The notes beneath the pieces were generated by a model. It did not search any database and was not told the DNA's origin. It saw only the letters and a list, made by a program, of their open reading frames with translations. A stretch of DNA of 33,072 nucleotides from Patescibacteria group bacterium (GTDB lineage: Bacteria; Patescibacteriota; Patescibacteriia; Patescibacteriales; UBA12465): positions 1-33,072 of the forward strand of contig JAQWDY010000008.1 of the NCBI GenBank assembly GCA_028705215.1, given 5' to 3'. The translations under genes were made by a program, and so were the position numbers. Shown here piece by piece: positions 1-10,166 of this stretch. The first letter of the stretch is position 1. Every line of letters starts with the position of its first letter.

Positions 1-34
1 CTTTATTTACAGGCCTTTCCGCTCGTTTGACTTA

Positions 35-64
35 AACAAAAGAACTCAGCGTAAACTGAGTTCT
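35..64 (-). terminator. Putative intrinsic terminator downstream of tRNA-Asn
   Basis: Perfect 9-bp stem agaactcag/ctgagttct (41-49/56-64), loop cgtaaa; minus-strand hairpin is followed by TTTTGTTT. The other strand also has a T-rich tail, so it may be bidirectional. Confidence 0.7.
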
Positions 65-121
65 TCTGATTTTTTGGTAATATTAGACCTCTCCTGTCGG
101 TCTTAAACACCAAAACGTTGT

Positions 122-196
122 TGGCTCCCGGGGTGGGATTCGAACCCACGACCAATTGGTTAACAGCCAACTGCGCTACCGCTGCGCTACCCGGGA
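122..196 (-). tRNA. tRNA-Asn (anticodon GTT), CCA encoded
   Basis: Minus strand TCCCGGGTAGCGCAGCGGTAGCGCAGTTGGCTGTTAACCAATTGGTCGTGGGTTCGAATCCCACCCCGGGAGCCA: 7-bp acceptor stem, GTTCGAATC T-loop, anticodon GTT, 3' CCA. Confidence 0.95.
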
Positions 197-257
197 ATAT
201 AATATTTAGTTTTCTCCAAAAAACAAAATACTTCAAACATTTGAAATATTTACTTAT

Positions 258-287
258 ATAATATATCAAATTACCCGCTTATGTCAA
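258..287 (-). promoter_or_regulatory. Putative sigma70 promoter for tRNA-Asn
   Basis: Minus strand TTGACA - 18 nt - TATTAT, about 60 nt upstream of the tRNA 5' end. Confidence 0.6.
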
Positions 288-303
288 CTAAAAATATAAA
301 TAG

Positions 304-334
304 AAAAAGAGGCTTATTTTCAGGCCTCTTTTTC
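304..334 (-). terminator. Intrinsic terminator of the dnaG-rpoD unit
   Basis: Inverted repeat AAAAAGAGGC...GCCTCTTTTT just after the rpoD stop, ending in a T-run. Confidence 0.75.
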
Positions 335-347
335 TTTATTTCTAGCT

Positions 348-1697
348 TTAATAATCCCTTAATTTCTCTAATCCCTCTAGTTTTCTGATCTTCTCTAGAG
401 CCTTAGCTTCAATTTGACGAATACGCTCTCTTGTTACCTCAAATTCTTGTCCCACCTCTTCTAGAGTATGGGCCACACCATCTAAGAGACCAAAACGCAT
501 TTCCAATATTTTTTGCTCACGAGGAGAAAGCTGAGACACTATGTTTTTAACATAATCACGTAATAACTGCAAAGCAGCCGCTCTATCGGGGGTAACATTT
601 TTCACATCTTCAATAAAGTCTTCCAAGGTTGAGTCTTCCTCATCATCGCCAATAGTTGTCTCTAAAGATATCGTATCCTGCGATATTTTCATAATGTATC
701 TAACCTTATCTAATTCTTCGCCCATTTCCGAAGCAATTTCCTCCGCCATCGGCTCTCTACCTAATTCTTGGATTAAGTTACGCTGTATTTGCTGAAACTT
801 ATTAATCGTTTCTACCATATGAACTGGAATTCTAATAGTTCGTGACTGGTCAGCTAAAGCTCTTGTTATCGCCTGCCTTATCCACCAAGTAGCATAGGTA
901 GAGAATTTAAAGCCCTTGCGGTATTCAAATTTTTCCACTGCACGAAAAAGACCAATATTACCCTCTTGAATTAAGTCAAGCAAACTCATACCCTTAGCTC
1001 CAGCAAACTTTTTCGCAATTGAAACCACTAATCTTAAATTAGCTTCAATTATTTTCTTTTCCGCTTCTCTGTCTCCTTTTTCTTTTCGCTTCGCTAATTC
1101 TGTTTCCTCTTCTCCAGAAAGAAGCGGCACCTTACCAATCTCCTTTAAATACATTTGAATTGAATCAGCACTTAACTTCGATAAATCAACTTGCAAAGCC
1201 GCCTTTTTTGCTTCCTCCGCTTTGTCCTTCCCTTCCATAGAGCCTAGTAATCGACCAGAATCTTCTACAATTTTAATACCATTCTTTTGTAGTTCACCTA
1301 AAAAAACGTCATATTCATAAATATACTCTTCAACTTCAGGAAAGATATAGAGAAGTTCGGTTTCGGTAACAAAACCCCGCAAACGGCCTTTTGTAATTAA
1401 TTTTTGCAACTTTTCTTCGTTTGGTCTTACCACTTCGCGGGCTACTTCCTTACTTTTTTTCACTACTTTTGTATTTTTTTTAGGAACCGTTTTTTTAACA
1501 GCCGCCTTCTTTGTTTTTACTGTTTTTTTTGGCTTTTCTGTCTTTGTTTTTTTTAGCGCGCTAGTCTTTTTAGTTGTTTTCTTAACTACAGTTGCCTTAG
1601 GCTTTACTTTTTTAGTTGCCTTTATTACTTTTTTAGGAGCAACTTTAAGTTTAGCTTTTTTTGGCTTAACTGTTTTTTTAATTGGCTTTTTGGCCAT
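348..1697 (-). CDS. rpoD: Primary RNA polymerase sigma factor (sigma70/RpoD) with Lys-rich N-terminal extension
   Basis: Sigma regions 2-4: [66 protein letters not shown]...[29 protein letters not shown]. Confidence 0.96.
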   Translation of the reverse strand: MAKKPIKKTVKPKKAKLKVAPKKVIKATKKVKPKATVVKKTTKKTSALKKTKTEKPKKTVKTKKAAVKKTVPKKNTKVVKKSKEVAREVVRPNEEKLQKLITKGRLRGFVTETELLYIFPEVEEYIYEYDVFLGELQKNGIKIVEDSGRLLGSMEGKDKAEEAKKAALQVDLSKLSADSIQMYLKEIGKVPLLSGEEETELAKRKEKGDREAEKKIIEANLRLVVSIAKKFAGAKGMSLLDLIQEGNIGLFRAVEKFEYRKGFKFSTYATWWIRQAITRALADQSRTIRIPVHMVETINKFQQIQRNLIQELGREPMAEEIASEMGEELDKVRYIMKISQDTISLETTIGDDEEDSTLEDFIEDVKNVTPDRAAALQLLRDYVKNIVSQLSPREQKILEMRFGLLDGVAHTLEEVGQEFEVTRERIRQIEAKALEKIRKLEGLEKLRDY

Positions 1698-1702
1698 ATA
1701 TT

Positions 1703-3535
1703 TTACATTAATTTTTTTAACTCTTCGGTAGCGTTTTTCAAGTTCGCCATCAATTCTCCCATTTTTTCTTTATCAAAATTATCTTGTTTTTCTAAAATAA
1801 TTATTTCTTTTTCTATACCCTTGATCTTTTTCTGAAAATAGTAACGCTTTAATTCCTGACTAATTTTTATTAATTCTTCTCGAGCCTCATTAACGTTATG
1901 ATTATAGTATTCTTTCTCTCCTAACAAAAGCAATCTATCTAGTAATTTTAATAAATCATCGTCATTTTTTAGGTAATCTTTTATATCTTCATAGCTAAAT
2001 AAAGCAGCCTTATTATAATAGATAATTAGAGTCTTGTAAAATGTGACATTTCTTTCGCCATAGAAACGATCGATATCTAAATTATCCAGTAGATAAGGAA
2101 TAAATTGAGGGAATTTTATCACCAGTGCTAAAACTAATTCAGATAACATTTCTTCTCGTGATAAAATTGGCTCCGCTTTTTCATTGTTTTTTATTTCCTC
2201 GCCTTGAATATTGTCACCTCTGTAATTTAAAGATGTGCTATATTTAACAAACTCTTCCCTAATATCAGATTCGGAAAAATCTAATTCTTCGCTAATTTTT
2301 TTCAACCAATATCCCTGTTCCACCTTATTGGGCACAAGTTGTATCATCGCAAACATTTTATTACGTACTAAAATCTTATTATCCAATTTATCTAGGTTTA
2401 AATCAGTTGATATTTTCAAAAAATAATAATCAAGCATGGGTTGGGCCGCCTTAATTGCCTCCTTAAATTCATTAGGATTTTGCCGCAGACTTTCGTCAGG
2501 ATCCTTGCCTGAGTTTAAGGTTATAATTTTAACATTCATCTCCTGCGCTAAGACTTCCCTAATCCCTCTGTCTACTGCCTGTTGACCAGCTGCGTCCATA
2601 TCAAAGGCAAGGGCAATATTTTTGGTAAAGCGCTTTAAAAGCGCTATCTGCGCCCTTGTTAGAGCTGTTCCCGATGAGGCAACAACATTATATATACCAT
2701 GATTATGGCAAGAGATAGCATCCATTTGCCCTTCAACGACAACTACTAGGTCTTCCTCACGAATAGCACCTTTGGCTTTATTTAAACCAAATAAAACACG
2801 ACTTTTATCATATATCTCTGTTTGCGGACTATTAATATACTTAGCTGTTTTTTCTGTTTTTTCTTTTTCTGGGCTAATCCGAGCGGTAAAGGCAACTAAA
2901 TTATTATTAAAATCCCAAATAGGAAACATGATGCGACCACGAAAGCGATCATAATATGGGCTCCGCCCGCCCGTTCTGCTACTTTTTAAAATCAAACCCG
3001 CTGCCTCCATTTCAGCGGCAGTATATTTTGGTCCTATCTGTGGTCTTTGGCTAAGAAAATTATACAAACTATCTCCCTTGTCTGGCGCATACCCCAAACT
3101 CCAATCAGTTATAGTCTCAGCCTTCAGTCCTCTTTTTAACAAATAATCCTGCGCTGATTTTCCAGTTTGACTCTCTAAAACATGCGCATAGTATTTACCC
3201 GCCAACTTCATAATATCAAGCAAACGGTTAAGTTTAGATTTATCACGACTTGCATGTTGCCTTAACTCCACGCCTGCCTTAGTGGCCAAAAGATGCAAGG
3301 CTTCGGAAAAATCTAAACCCTCTTTTTCCATAATAAAAGAAAAAATATCACCACCTCGACCACAACCAAAACAATGCCAAATTTGTTTATCTGGCGATAT
3401 CACAAAAGACGGAGTTTTTTCGTTATGAAAAGGACAGAGTGCTTGAAAATTAGCACCAACTGCCTTAACTGGAATATACTCCCGAATTAAGTCAACAATA
3501 TTTAATTTTGCTTTTATATCATCAATCTCTGACAT
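1703..3535 (-). CDS. dnaG: DNA primase
   Basis: CHC2 zinc finger [30 protein letters not shown]; Toprim region [28 protein letters not shown]; adjacent to rpoD. Confidence 0.96.
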   Translation of the reverse strand: MSEIDDIKAKLNIVDLIREYIPVKAVGANFQALCPFHNEKTPSFVISPDKQIWHCFGCGRGGDIFSFIMEKEGLDFSEALHLLATKAGVELRQHASRDKSKLNRLLDIMKLAGKYYAHVLESQTGKSAQDYLLKRGLKAETITDWSLGYAPDKGDSLYNFLSQRPQIGPKYTAAEMEAAGLILKSSRTGGRSPYYDRFRGRIMFPIWDFNNNLVAFTARISPEKEKTEKTAKYINSPQTEIYDKSRVLFGLNKAKGAIREEDLVVVVEGQMDAISCHNHGIYNVVASSGTALTRAQIALLKRFTKNIALAFDMDAAGQQAVDRGIREVLAQEMNVKIITLNSGKDPDESLRQNPNEFKEAIKAAQPMLDYYFLKISTDLNLDKLDNKILVRNKMFAMIQLVPNKVEQGYWLKKISEELDFSESDIREEFVKYSTSLNYRGDNIQGEEIKNNEKAEPILSREEMLSELVLALVIKFPQFIPYLLDNLDIDRFYGERNVTFYKTLIIYYNKAALFSYEDIKDYLKNDDDLLKLLDRLLLLGEKEYYNHNVNEAREELIKISQELKRYYFQKKIKGIEKEIIILEKQDNFDKEKMGELMANLKNATEELKKLM

Positions 3536-3536
3536 A

Positions 3537-3866
3537 TTATTGAAAAAAATCTGGTAGTACTAAACTTTTTATTCTTTCCGCCTCCTCTTCCACCGTCTTG
3601 CCATCATACTCAGCATTATGACGTTTTTGCCCAATGTAACCTGGACGCTTCTGATCAAGATGAAGGTTAAATAAAATCATTTCCTTACCCTCCTTATCAT
3701 AACCCTCTTTATAGTATACATGAAAACGAGGATAAAAGTCGCGGGAAAGCCGGCGTGCAAAAGAGCGCTCGCCGTCTTCTCGTTCAGGAATAAAAGAATA
3801 ACCCGCTTTTCGTAAAAACATTTCCGGATTTTCTTGTAATTGACTTTTATAAACGAATATCTTCAT
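3537..3866 (-). CDS. Conserved hypothetical protein (109 aa)
   Basis: Complete ORF packed 1 bp from dnaG; FHVYYKEGYDKEGKEMILFNLHLDQKRPGY suggests a small beta-rich cytosolic protein. Confidence 0.7.
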   Translation of the reverse strand: MKIFVYKSQLQENPEMFLRKAGYSFIPEREDGERSFARRLSRDFYPRFHVYYKEGYDKEGKEMILFNLHLDQKRPGYIGQKRHNAEYDGKTVEEEAERIKSLVLPDFFQ

Positions 3867-3869
3867 AAA

Positions 3870-4337
3870 CTAACTTTTTTTAAAAATTACAAAATTATAG
3901 GCAAAAAAATTATAGACACCGATTATAAAACTAACGATAAACTGGGCCAATAGATACCACGCTCCCCATTTATTAACCAACAAATTCATTAAAAAGACAT
4001 TAATACTTAAACCAATAAAAGCGTTTATAATATATAAAATTAATTGCAAGGGAATCTTTTTGTAATGGTAATTTCGAAAAGTCCAAAATTTCTGCAAAGA
4101 AAAACTAACAACAAAGGAAACAACAAAAGCCAAGCTAGTTGCTAAAAGTAAATTAATTTTCAAAAAACCATGAAAAAAAGCCAGAGAGATTAAATTTACT
4201 AAAGTTGCGCTAACGCCCGCAATAAAGTATTTAATCACCGCCTTTTTAGCATCAATTAAAGGAAATAAGCGAGGAAAATGGCAAGCTAAACCTTGTCTTA
4301 ATTGTCTATAGGAGTTGTTAATATATCTTCCTATCAT
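3870..4337 (-). CDS. GtrA-like membrane protein
   Basis: About four TM segments; KYFIAGVSATLVNLISLAFFH...FSLQKFWTFRNY...YNFFAYNFVIFK resembles the GtrA family. Confidence 0.75.
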   Translation of the reverse strand: MIGRYINNSYRQLRQGLACHFPRLFPLIDAKKAVIKYFIAGVSATLVNLISLAFFHGFLKINLLLATSLAFVVSFVVSFSLQKFWTFRNYHYKKIPLQLILYIINAFIGLSINVFLMNLLVNKWGAWYLLAQFIVSFIIGVYNFFAYNFVIFKKS

Positions 4338-5209
4338 TTACTATTATTAAAATAATTATCTAGCGTCCAGCGTATAATCTCCTTGCTTTCTTGAAAACGA
4401 CCATTTTTTCCCGCACTATTTAAAACCGCAGCTGCTAAAATATCGCCTTCTTCTCCTGCAAAAATACCAGCAAAACAATACCCCGCCTTTTCCGTATATC
4501 CAGTCTTCCCTCCTAAGGGGGAAAAAATATTTTCCTCATCATCAAATAAAAGATAATCGGTTGATTCAATTTTTTTTAACTTTCCCTGCAAAGTTTCAAA
4601 TTGATGTGTTTTAAGAGAAATTGCCTCTCGTATCGCCTCTTCCTTAAAAGCAGCTAAAACTAAAAGAGCAGATTCTCGAGCAGTTGCCACATTTTTTTCT
4701 GATAAACCAATCGGATCGGCAAAAAAAGTATTTTCCAGCCTCAACTCTTTTGCCTTCGTGTTCATGCGCGCTACAAATTCTTCTTCACTAAATGGTGTTG
4801 CGTGCACCAGTGCTAAGGTAGCGCCATTGTCAGAGGCAACTAAACTGGTTAAAAAAAGATCTTTTATCTTTAATTTGTCACCATTGAAAAGATGCACTTT
4901 TCCTCCTGTAACCTGATCGTTGGGCGTAATTGTATAAATATCATCCCATTGTGGATTACTTTCTAAAAACACTAAAGCGGTCATCAATTTTGTAATACTG
5001 GCAATTGGTTGCACATCATTGGCGTTTTTTGAATAAAGCAACAGACGACCATCTTCCCCTAAAACAACCGCTTTTTGTGCACTAATTTCCTCATTTAATT
5101 CTGAAGGAACTATATTATAACTTAATCCACTTTGTAAAACGGTATAATTGATGTTAAAAATTAAGGAGGCAATAAGTAATATTAAATTAACAAAAACAGA
5201 AATTATCAT
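4334..5209 (-). CDS. D-alanyl-D-alanine carboxypeptidase (serine type, peptidase S11)
   Basis: SxxK in ASITKLMTALV, SxN in VASDNGATL, KTG in GGKTGYTEKAGYCFAG; N-terminal hydrophobic segment; TGA stop overlaps the next ATG. Confidence 0.92.
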   Translation of the reverse strand: MIISVFVNLILLIASLIFNINYTVLQSGLSYNIVPSELNEEISAQKAVVLGEDGRLLLYSKNANDVQPIASITKLMTALVFLESNPQWDDIYTITPNDQVTGGKVHLFNGDKLKIKDLFLTSLVASDNGATLALVHATPFSEEEFVARMNTKAKELRLENTFFADPIGLSEKNVATARESALLVLAAFKEEAIREAISLKTHQFETLQGKLKKIESTDYLLFDDEENIFSPLGGKTGYTEKAGYCFAGIFAGEEGDILAAAVLNSAGKNGRFQESKEIIRWTLDNYFNNSK

Positions 5210-5222
5210 GCTTTTTCTCTTA

Positions 5223-5765
5223 TTAATCTTCTTTTTCTTCTAAGTAACGGCTAATTGTATCATTACTGTTTAAACTGGCATAATCGGGCAAATCTTTAAG
5301 TTCAGATAAACCAAGAAAGCGAATAAAATCAACACTAACCCGATAATAATTTAAATCCTTTTTCTTATCAAACTCTTCCTCAATTAAACCACGAAGCAGT
5401 AAATTACGAATAATTAAACTACAATTTATTCCTCGTATCCTTTCAATCTCAGTCTTACTTATTGGTCCTCGATAGGCAATAATTGTAAGGGTTTCCAAAC
5501 TTGGCTGTGATAATTCTCCGCTTATTTCGCTTTTAAGAAAGGTCTTTACTAAATCAGAATTTTCGGCGCTAGTAGTTAATTGGTAACTTTTACCATTGTT
5601 TACTAAACTAATACCTGATTCTCTGTTTTTATAGTCATCTTCTAACTCCTTTAACTTATCGGCCGCTACCGCTGGTGTTATATCAAGGGCACGTGCTAAA
5701 TCCTTGAGCGCTATGGGCTTAACAGTAGCAAATAACAATGATTCAAGCTGTGATTTAATGGTCAT
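5223..5765 (-). CDS. scpB: Segregation and condensation protein B
   Basis: ScpB motifs: QLESLLFATVKPIALKDLARAL...SQPSLETLTIIAYRGPISKTEIERIRGINCSLIIRNLLLRGLI; adjacent to scpA. Confidence 0.95.
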   Translation of the reverse strand: MTIKSQLESLLFATVKPIALKDLARALDITPAVAADKLKELEDDYKNRESGISLVNNGKSYQLTTSAENSDLVKTFLKSEISGELSQPSLETLTIIAYRGPISKTEIERIRGINCSLIIRNLLLRGLIEEEFDKKKDLNYYRVSVDFIRFLGLSELKDLPDYASLNSNDTISRYLEEKED

Positions 5766-5767
5766 AC

Positions 5768-6499
5768 TTAATCGGTTTTTAAATTATTTTTTAAAACATG
5801 AATTTCACTAAAAAGCTCACCCTGTTCGAAACTTAATTGCTCTTGTTTTGCTAATTCAAGTATTGCTAAAAAACTAACAATTTTTTCCGTTACATCCTTC
5901 GCTTGAGAAATTAATTGAGAAAAATTAAAACGATTTTTTTCAATTAATAATTTTTTAATTAGAAAAATTTTCTCTTCAATATTTATCTTCGGCGCCAATC
6001 TTTCTTCTGGTAGTCGTTTCTCCAATTCCTTTGCCAACTCTTCAAGTAGGGCTCGAAAAGATTTTGCTAAACTATTTATTGAAACTTTAGTTGGCGGCAA
6101 AAAACGTGGCTCTTCTTTTTCCACCCGGCGCGGCTTATTAGTTTCAGGAATAAATAAATATTTCTTTTGTAATAAAATAGCTTCTATCTTTTTGGAGGCA
6201 ATAACAAATTCTTTATACATTCGCAACTGCCTTTCTAAATCTGCGCCCTCATCTTCCTCATCATCAATTAACAGATAGGGTAACAGGGCCTTAGATTTAA
6301 TATGAAGCAGCTTAGCAGCAACTACTAAAAAATCTGATAATTCTTCGGGATCAATAGTCTCAAGTCCCTTTAAGTGAGTAATATATTCATCAGCAATTTG
6401 GGCTAAATTTATTTCCGTAATATCCATTTTTTCACTCTCTATCAGAGATAGGAGCAAGCCTAAAGGACCAGAAAATTTTTCGGTTTTAAACTCCATCAT
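5768..6499 (-). CDS. scpA: Segregation and condensation protein A
   Basis: FSGPLGLLLSLIESEKMDITEINLAQIADEYITHL...DFLVVAAKLLHIKSKALLP. Confidence 0.95.
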   Translation of the reverse strand: MMEFKTEKFSGPLGLLLSLIESEKMDITEINLAQIADEYITHLKGLETIDPEELSDFLVVAAKLLHIKSKALLPYLLIDDEEDEGADLERQLRMYKEFVIASKKIEAILLQKKYLFIPETNKPRRVEKEEPRFLPPTKVSINSLAKSFRALLEELAKELEKRLPEERLAPKINIEEKIFLIKKLLIEKNRFNFSQLISQAKDVTEKIVSFLAILELAKQEQLSFEQGELFSEIHVLKNNLKTD

Positions 6500-6502
6500 A
6501 AC

Positions 6503-7411
6503 TTAAAAAGTATCAATTGCCCTTTTTGGTTCCATTAAATTAGATTTCCATAAATTACCAGGCAAGCAATTGTAACCCGCCTTGTAACTTTGTTTATTGT
6601 TGGAAAAATAATAATCTGAATTTATTTCTGAAGAGTCAAGATTAAAGGAAGCGCAAAGTTCAAATTTTTCTTCATCTAATTTTCTATATTCAATATTCCA
6701 TTCATTACTAAATCTTGTAAAGGCATCTTCATCAGCAAAAACATCAATTAGACTACCAGGCAATTTATCATTTTCTTCATAATAAGAGTTAATATTACTC
6801 TCTAACATGCTAATTTGATTAAGCGTAAGTTGATCGAGACGACGATAACGAGCTGTTTTCGGTGATTCGATAAAAAACCAAACAGAGATAAAAGCTGCTA
6901 AAATTATAGCCAAAGATAAAAATAGAAAAATACGTGTCATTAAACTACTTTTCTTTAAATCATCTTGCTTGATATCATACAGATAGTAAGCAAAAACTAA
7001 GCCCGCAATAATAAAAACAGAAAGGGCTTTTAATATAAAACGAGTTGTTAACTCCCCTGACAAGAAGCTATTTATAACGCTAATTAAAAAACCAAGGATA
7101 ATAACAGAAGCGACAAATATAATAAAGTAAGTTAACCATCTCCTAATCCCAGAATCAGGTAATATCTCCCCCTTCTTTAGGCCCTGTCTAATTAAACGTG
7201 TTAGAATAAAATAAATTGGCGTTGCGATAATCAACGCTGAAATAGCAAATTTAAACTGATTATTGGTATTCCAATAATTTGCACCAATATCCGGTATACT
7301 TTTATTAATAATACCAAAAACTATTAACCCAACTGAAATTGCCACAAAAACTAAGGCAACCAGAGACAGCAAGTAATAAAAAGCAAACTTAGCGTTGTTT
7401 TGCTTTGTCAT
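6503..7411 (-). CDS. Multi-pass membrane protein (DUF5671-like) with soluble C-terminal domain
   Basis: Several hydrophobic helices, then RRLDQLTLNQISMLESNINSYYEENDKLPGSL... Confidence 0.55.
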   Translation of the reverse strand: MTKQNNAKFAFYYLLSLVALVFVAISVGLIVFGIINKSIPDIGANYWNTNNQFKFAISALIIATPIYFILTRLIRQGLKKGEILPDSGIRRWLTYFIIFVASVIILGFLISVINSFLSGELTTRFILKALSVFIIAGLVFAYYLYDIKQDDLKKSSLMTRIFLFLSLAIILAAFISVWFFIESPKTARYRRLDQLTLNQISMLESNINSYYEENDKLPGSLIDVFADEDAFTRFSNEWNIEYRKLDEEKFELCASFNLDSSEINSDYYFSNNKQSYKAGYNCLPGNLWKSNLMEPKRAIDTF

Positions 7412-7509
7412 ATAATTTTTATTTAGTTAATACTACCTTCAATACTACTCTATTTTTCCTATTTTAGCAAGGTGAAAATAAACAATTTAATGTCCTTTTT
7501 CGTGATTTT

Positions 7510-8247
7510 CTATAGCCGATAAGCAACAAAACTACTCGCTAAAACGTTGATTTCCTTGGCAATTTTTTTGCTAACTTTTAACTTTTTTCCTAGAAATGAA
7601 TTATTATCAAAAATAAAACGTAAAAATTTGATTCCCGCTTCAGAAATATTTAGATACTGAGCTTGATTTTTAGCAGTTCGGGCAAAATAGCAGTTAGAAC
7701 AAAGCATGCCTCCACTTAATAAATCAAAATAATGATTTTCGGGTTTTAATTTTTGCTGACACTGCAGGCAAGTTCTAGTTTGCGGCTCATAACCAATAAG
7801 CGCCATCATGCGTAAAGTAAATATGGAAAATATAATCTCTCCTTCCTCTTTGCTAAAATCAAGCGGAGGCCTATCAAGCGCTTTTAAATAATTGGAAAAT
7901 AAATTAAAAAGACTGATCTCTTCGCTTTCTTCTTCGGTAAAACGCATAAGCAAATTTGCACCCAAAAAAGCCCAGTGTAGATTATTTAAGTTTTCTTTCA
8001 AATTTAAATAAGCTTCTTTTATAATAACGCTACCAACATAATCTTGACCACGACCCCTAATTATCATTAAATCTACTAAATTTAAGGGTTCTATGTGTCC
8101 AGCTAATTTTGACTTTGGTTTTTTTGTCCCTCGTGCTACTAGCTTTAGCTTCCCATAATTTTGGGTGTAAAAAATTACCAGGCTATCATGCTCTCGATAA
8201 TCCTGGCGCTTTAATACAATTGCTTTACTTAAGTAATTTCTCTCCAT
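7510..8247 (-). CDS. recO: DNA repair protein RecO
   Basis: SKAIVLKRQDYREHDSLVIFYTQNYGKLKLVARGTKKPKSKLAGHIEPLNLVDL; C-terminal CxxC/CxxC (CLQC, CSNC). Confidence 0.92.
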   Translation of the reverse strand: MERNYLSKAIVLKRQDYREHDSLVIFYTQNYGKLKLVARGTKKPKSKLAGHIEPLNLVDLMIIRGRGQDYVGSVIIKEAYLNLKENLNNLHWAFLGANLLMRFTEEESEEISLFNLFSNYLKALDRPPLDFSKEEGEIIFSIFTLRMMALIGYEPQTRTCLQCQQKLKPENHYFDLLSGGMLCSNCYFARTAKNQAQYLNISEAGIKFLRFIFDNNSFLGKKLKVSKKIAKEINVLASSFVAYRL

Positions 8248-8249
8248 AT

Positions 8250-8636
8250 TTATTCACTATCAAAAAAGGCTTGTAAAATAAAAGCTGCTGCCATTTCATC
8301 GCGTCCCACTTTATCTTTTTTGCTGCCTATAAGTGCATCAACTGCTTTTGAGCTTAGTCTTTCATCTTGAAGATATAAAGGTAAGCTAACTTTTTCTTTT
8401 AAGGCTGAATAAAACAAAAGCCATTTCCTATTATCCGACCTCTCGCCGCTTAACTTTTGCGGATTACCTAAAACTATTACTTCAATTTCCTCCGCCTTTA
8501 TAACCGCCAGCAATTCTCCTAAAGAAGACACCGTTTTAAAAGGCAGGGCCATTTTTGTTTCCGCAAAACCTAAGGCTAGGCCAATTCTTTTTTCCCCCCA
8601 ATCTACACCTAAGTAATTTTGTTTTAATGCGGCCAT
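8250..8636 (-). CDS. ruvX: YqgF/RuvX family putative Holliday-junction resolvase / pre-16S nuclease
   Basis: YLGVDWGEKRIGLALG, IVLGNPQKLSG, LPLYLQDERLSSKAVD, KDKVGRDEMAAAFILQ. Confidence 0.92.
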   Translation of the reverse strand: MAALKQNYLGVDWGEKRIGLALGFAETKMALPFKTVSSLGELLAVIKAEEIEVIVLGNPQKLSGERSDNRKWLLFYSALKEKVSLPLYLQDERLSSKAVDALIGSKKDKVGRDEMAAAFILQAFFDSE

Positions 8637-8637
8637 A

Positions 8638-9465
8638 TTAAGCGGTTATAATTAAAGGACCCTGCTTAGTAATTGCCACCGTGTGCTCAAAATGAGCAGA
8701 AAGCGAGCCATCAGCTGTTATTATAGTATAGTTATTCTTAGCAACTTTAACCTTATAAGTGCCGATGTTTATCATTGGCTCTATCGCAATTACCATACCC
8801 TCTTTAAGCTCAATATTTTCTGACGAGTTATGCCTAATTTGATAATTAAAAACATCGGGCTCTTCGTGCGGGAAATAACCAACTCCGTGTCCAACTAAAT
8901 CACGCACTATGCCATAATTGGGTAAAACAATCCTCTCAACTGCCGCCGCAATATCATTTAAACGATTTCCAATTTTTGCTTGTCCAATCGCCGCTTCAAG
9001 TGAGTGCTTGGTGACACTAAGCAATTTTCTTGCCTCTTGACTAATTTTCCCTACTCCTACAGTCGCACACATATCGGTAAAATAGCCACCGTGTTTTGAA
9101 TAAGAATTAACTGGAAATCCCATTTTTTTCTGCTTTTTCTTACTAACTGGCCACTCCATGCCAATATCAATATCAACAATATCACCACTTTTTAATACTC
9201 GATTAGGCACGGCACTCCCGTGAACTACCTCATCATTTATGGAAATACAAAGCGCTGAAGGAAAAAAAATATCATCGCCCATTGGATAATCTAAAAAAGC
9301 AGGAACGCCATCAGCTTCATTTATCATAGCCAAGGCTGCATTTTCTAAATCCATAGTTGTTATCCCTGGCTTTACCATGGCGATAAGAGTTCTTAAAATA
9401 TGGGCTAAAATTTTCCCCCCTTCACGCAGAACATTAATTTCCGCTTCAGTTTTTATATAAATCAT
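8638..9465 (-). CDS. map: Methionine aminopeptidase type I
   Basis: SALCISINDEVVHGSAVPNRVLKSGDIVDIDIG, VGHGVGYFPHEEPDVFNY, EGMVIAIEPMINIG. Confidence 0.96.
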   Translation of the reverse strand: MIYIKTEAEINVLREGGKILAHILRTLIAMVKPGITTMDLENAALAMINEADGVPAFLDYPMGDDIFFPSALCISINDEVVHGSAVPNRVLKSGDIVDIDIGMEWPVSKKKQKKMGFPVNSYSKHGGYFTDMCATVGVGKISQEARKLLSVTKHSLEAAIGQAKIGNRLNDIAAAVERIVLPNYGIVRDLVGHGVGYFPHEEPDVFNYQIRHNSSENIELKEGMVIAIEPMINIGTYKVKVAKNNYTIITADGSLSAHFEHTVAITKQGPLIITA

Positions 9466-9469
9466 ATTT

Positions 9470-10165
9470 TTACAAATTTTGAAATGAGCTTATATTTTTT
9501 TCTTCCTTCTTTTTGTCTTTCGCTGATAATGTTGGCCTAACATTCATATCTTTATGTAAAGACGAAACCTCAAATCTTTTCTTTTTTTCTTCTTGCCAAC
9601 TCACTCTTTCCCGTGGCAAACGACTCTTTAACATTGATTCTTTTTGCGAAAGTCGTCGATTTAACACCTCTGTGTTTACCCCCGACCTGGCGGCCGTTGT
9701 ATCCTGTGGACCAGAGACAAATTTCATTGAAGTATTGCGTCTGACGCTAACATTTTCCAGCGTTTTTAGCCTTTCTTTAAGGGCCTTATTTTTTTCATCC
9801 AAAAAACCAGTATCTTTAACCATATCCTTATTCACCTGAACTTGAGAATCTTTTTTTGCGTCATCGCTACTTGTTTTACTTAAATGTTTAAATAAGGACT
9901 TAATTTCCTTTTCATCATTTTTACTCAAATTAGAGCCCTTTTTCTTAATCATTTCCCAGGCTTGGCGCTGTCTTGAACTATCAAATTTTCCTCTTTTTAT
10001 TGCCTTTTCATAATGCTTTACAGCGTGCATAATTGCCTGCTTATTATCAGCTAAGTTCTGCAAACTACCAACTCTGGTAGCTGCTGATAATTTTTTAGCA
10101 AAACTACTATTACCAACACTGGATCGGAAATTAGTTCCACCTGAAGGAAGGTCTTTTATTTTCAT
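9470..10165 (-). CDS. Hypothetical protein, basic and mostly disordered (231 aa)
   Basis: Complete ORF collinear with map; K/S/R-rich, with one compact segment KHYEKAIKRGKFDSSRQRQAWEMIKKKGSNLSKNDEKEIKSLFKHLSK. Confidence 0.7.
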   Translation of the reverse strand: MKIKDLPSGGTNFRSSVGNSSFAKKLSAATRVGSLQNLADNKQAIMHAVKHYEKAIKRGKFDSSRQRQAWEMIKKKGSNLSKNDEKEIKSLFKHLSKTSSDDAKKDSQVQVNKDMVKDTGFLDEKNKALKERLKTLENVSVRRNTSMKFVSGPQDTTAARSGVNTEVLNRRLSQKESMLKSRLPRERVSWQEEKKKRFEVSSLHKDMNVRPTLSAKDKKKEEKNISSFQNL

Positions 10166-10166
10166 A

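Noticed and set aside
3-269. 88-aa minus-strand ORF
   Set aside because: Reads through the tRNA-Asn gene (AVAQLAVNQLVVGSNPTPG is translated tRNA); spurious.
9513-9839. 108-aa plus-strand ORF
   Set aside because: Antisense to the collinear 231-aa ORF; no recognisable motif or promoter.
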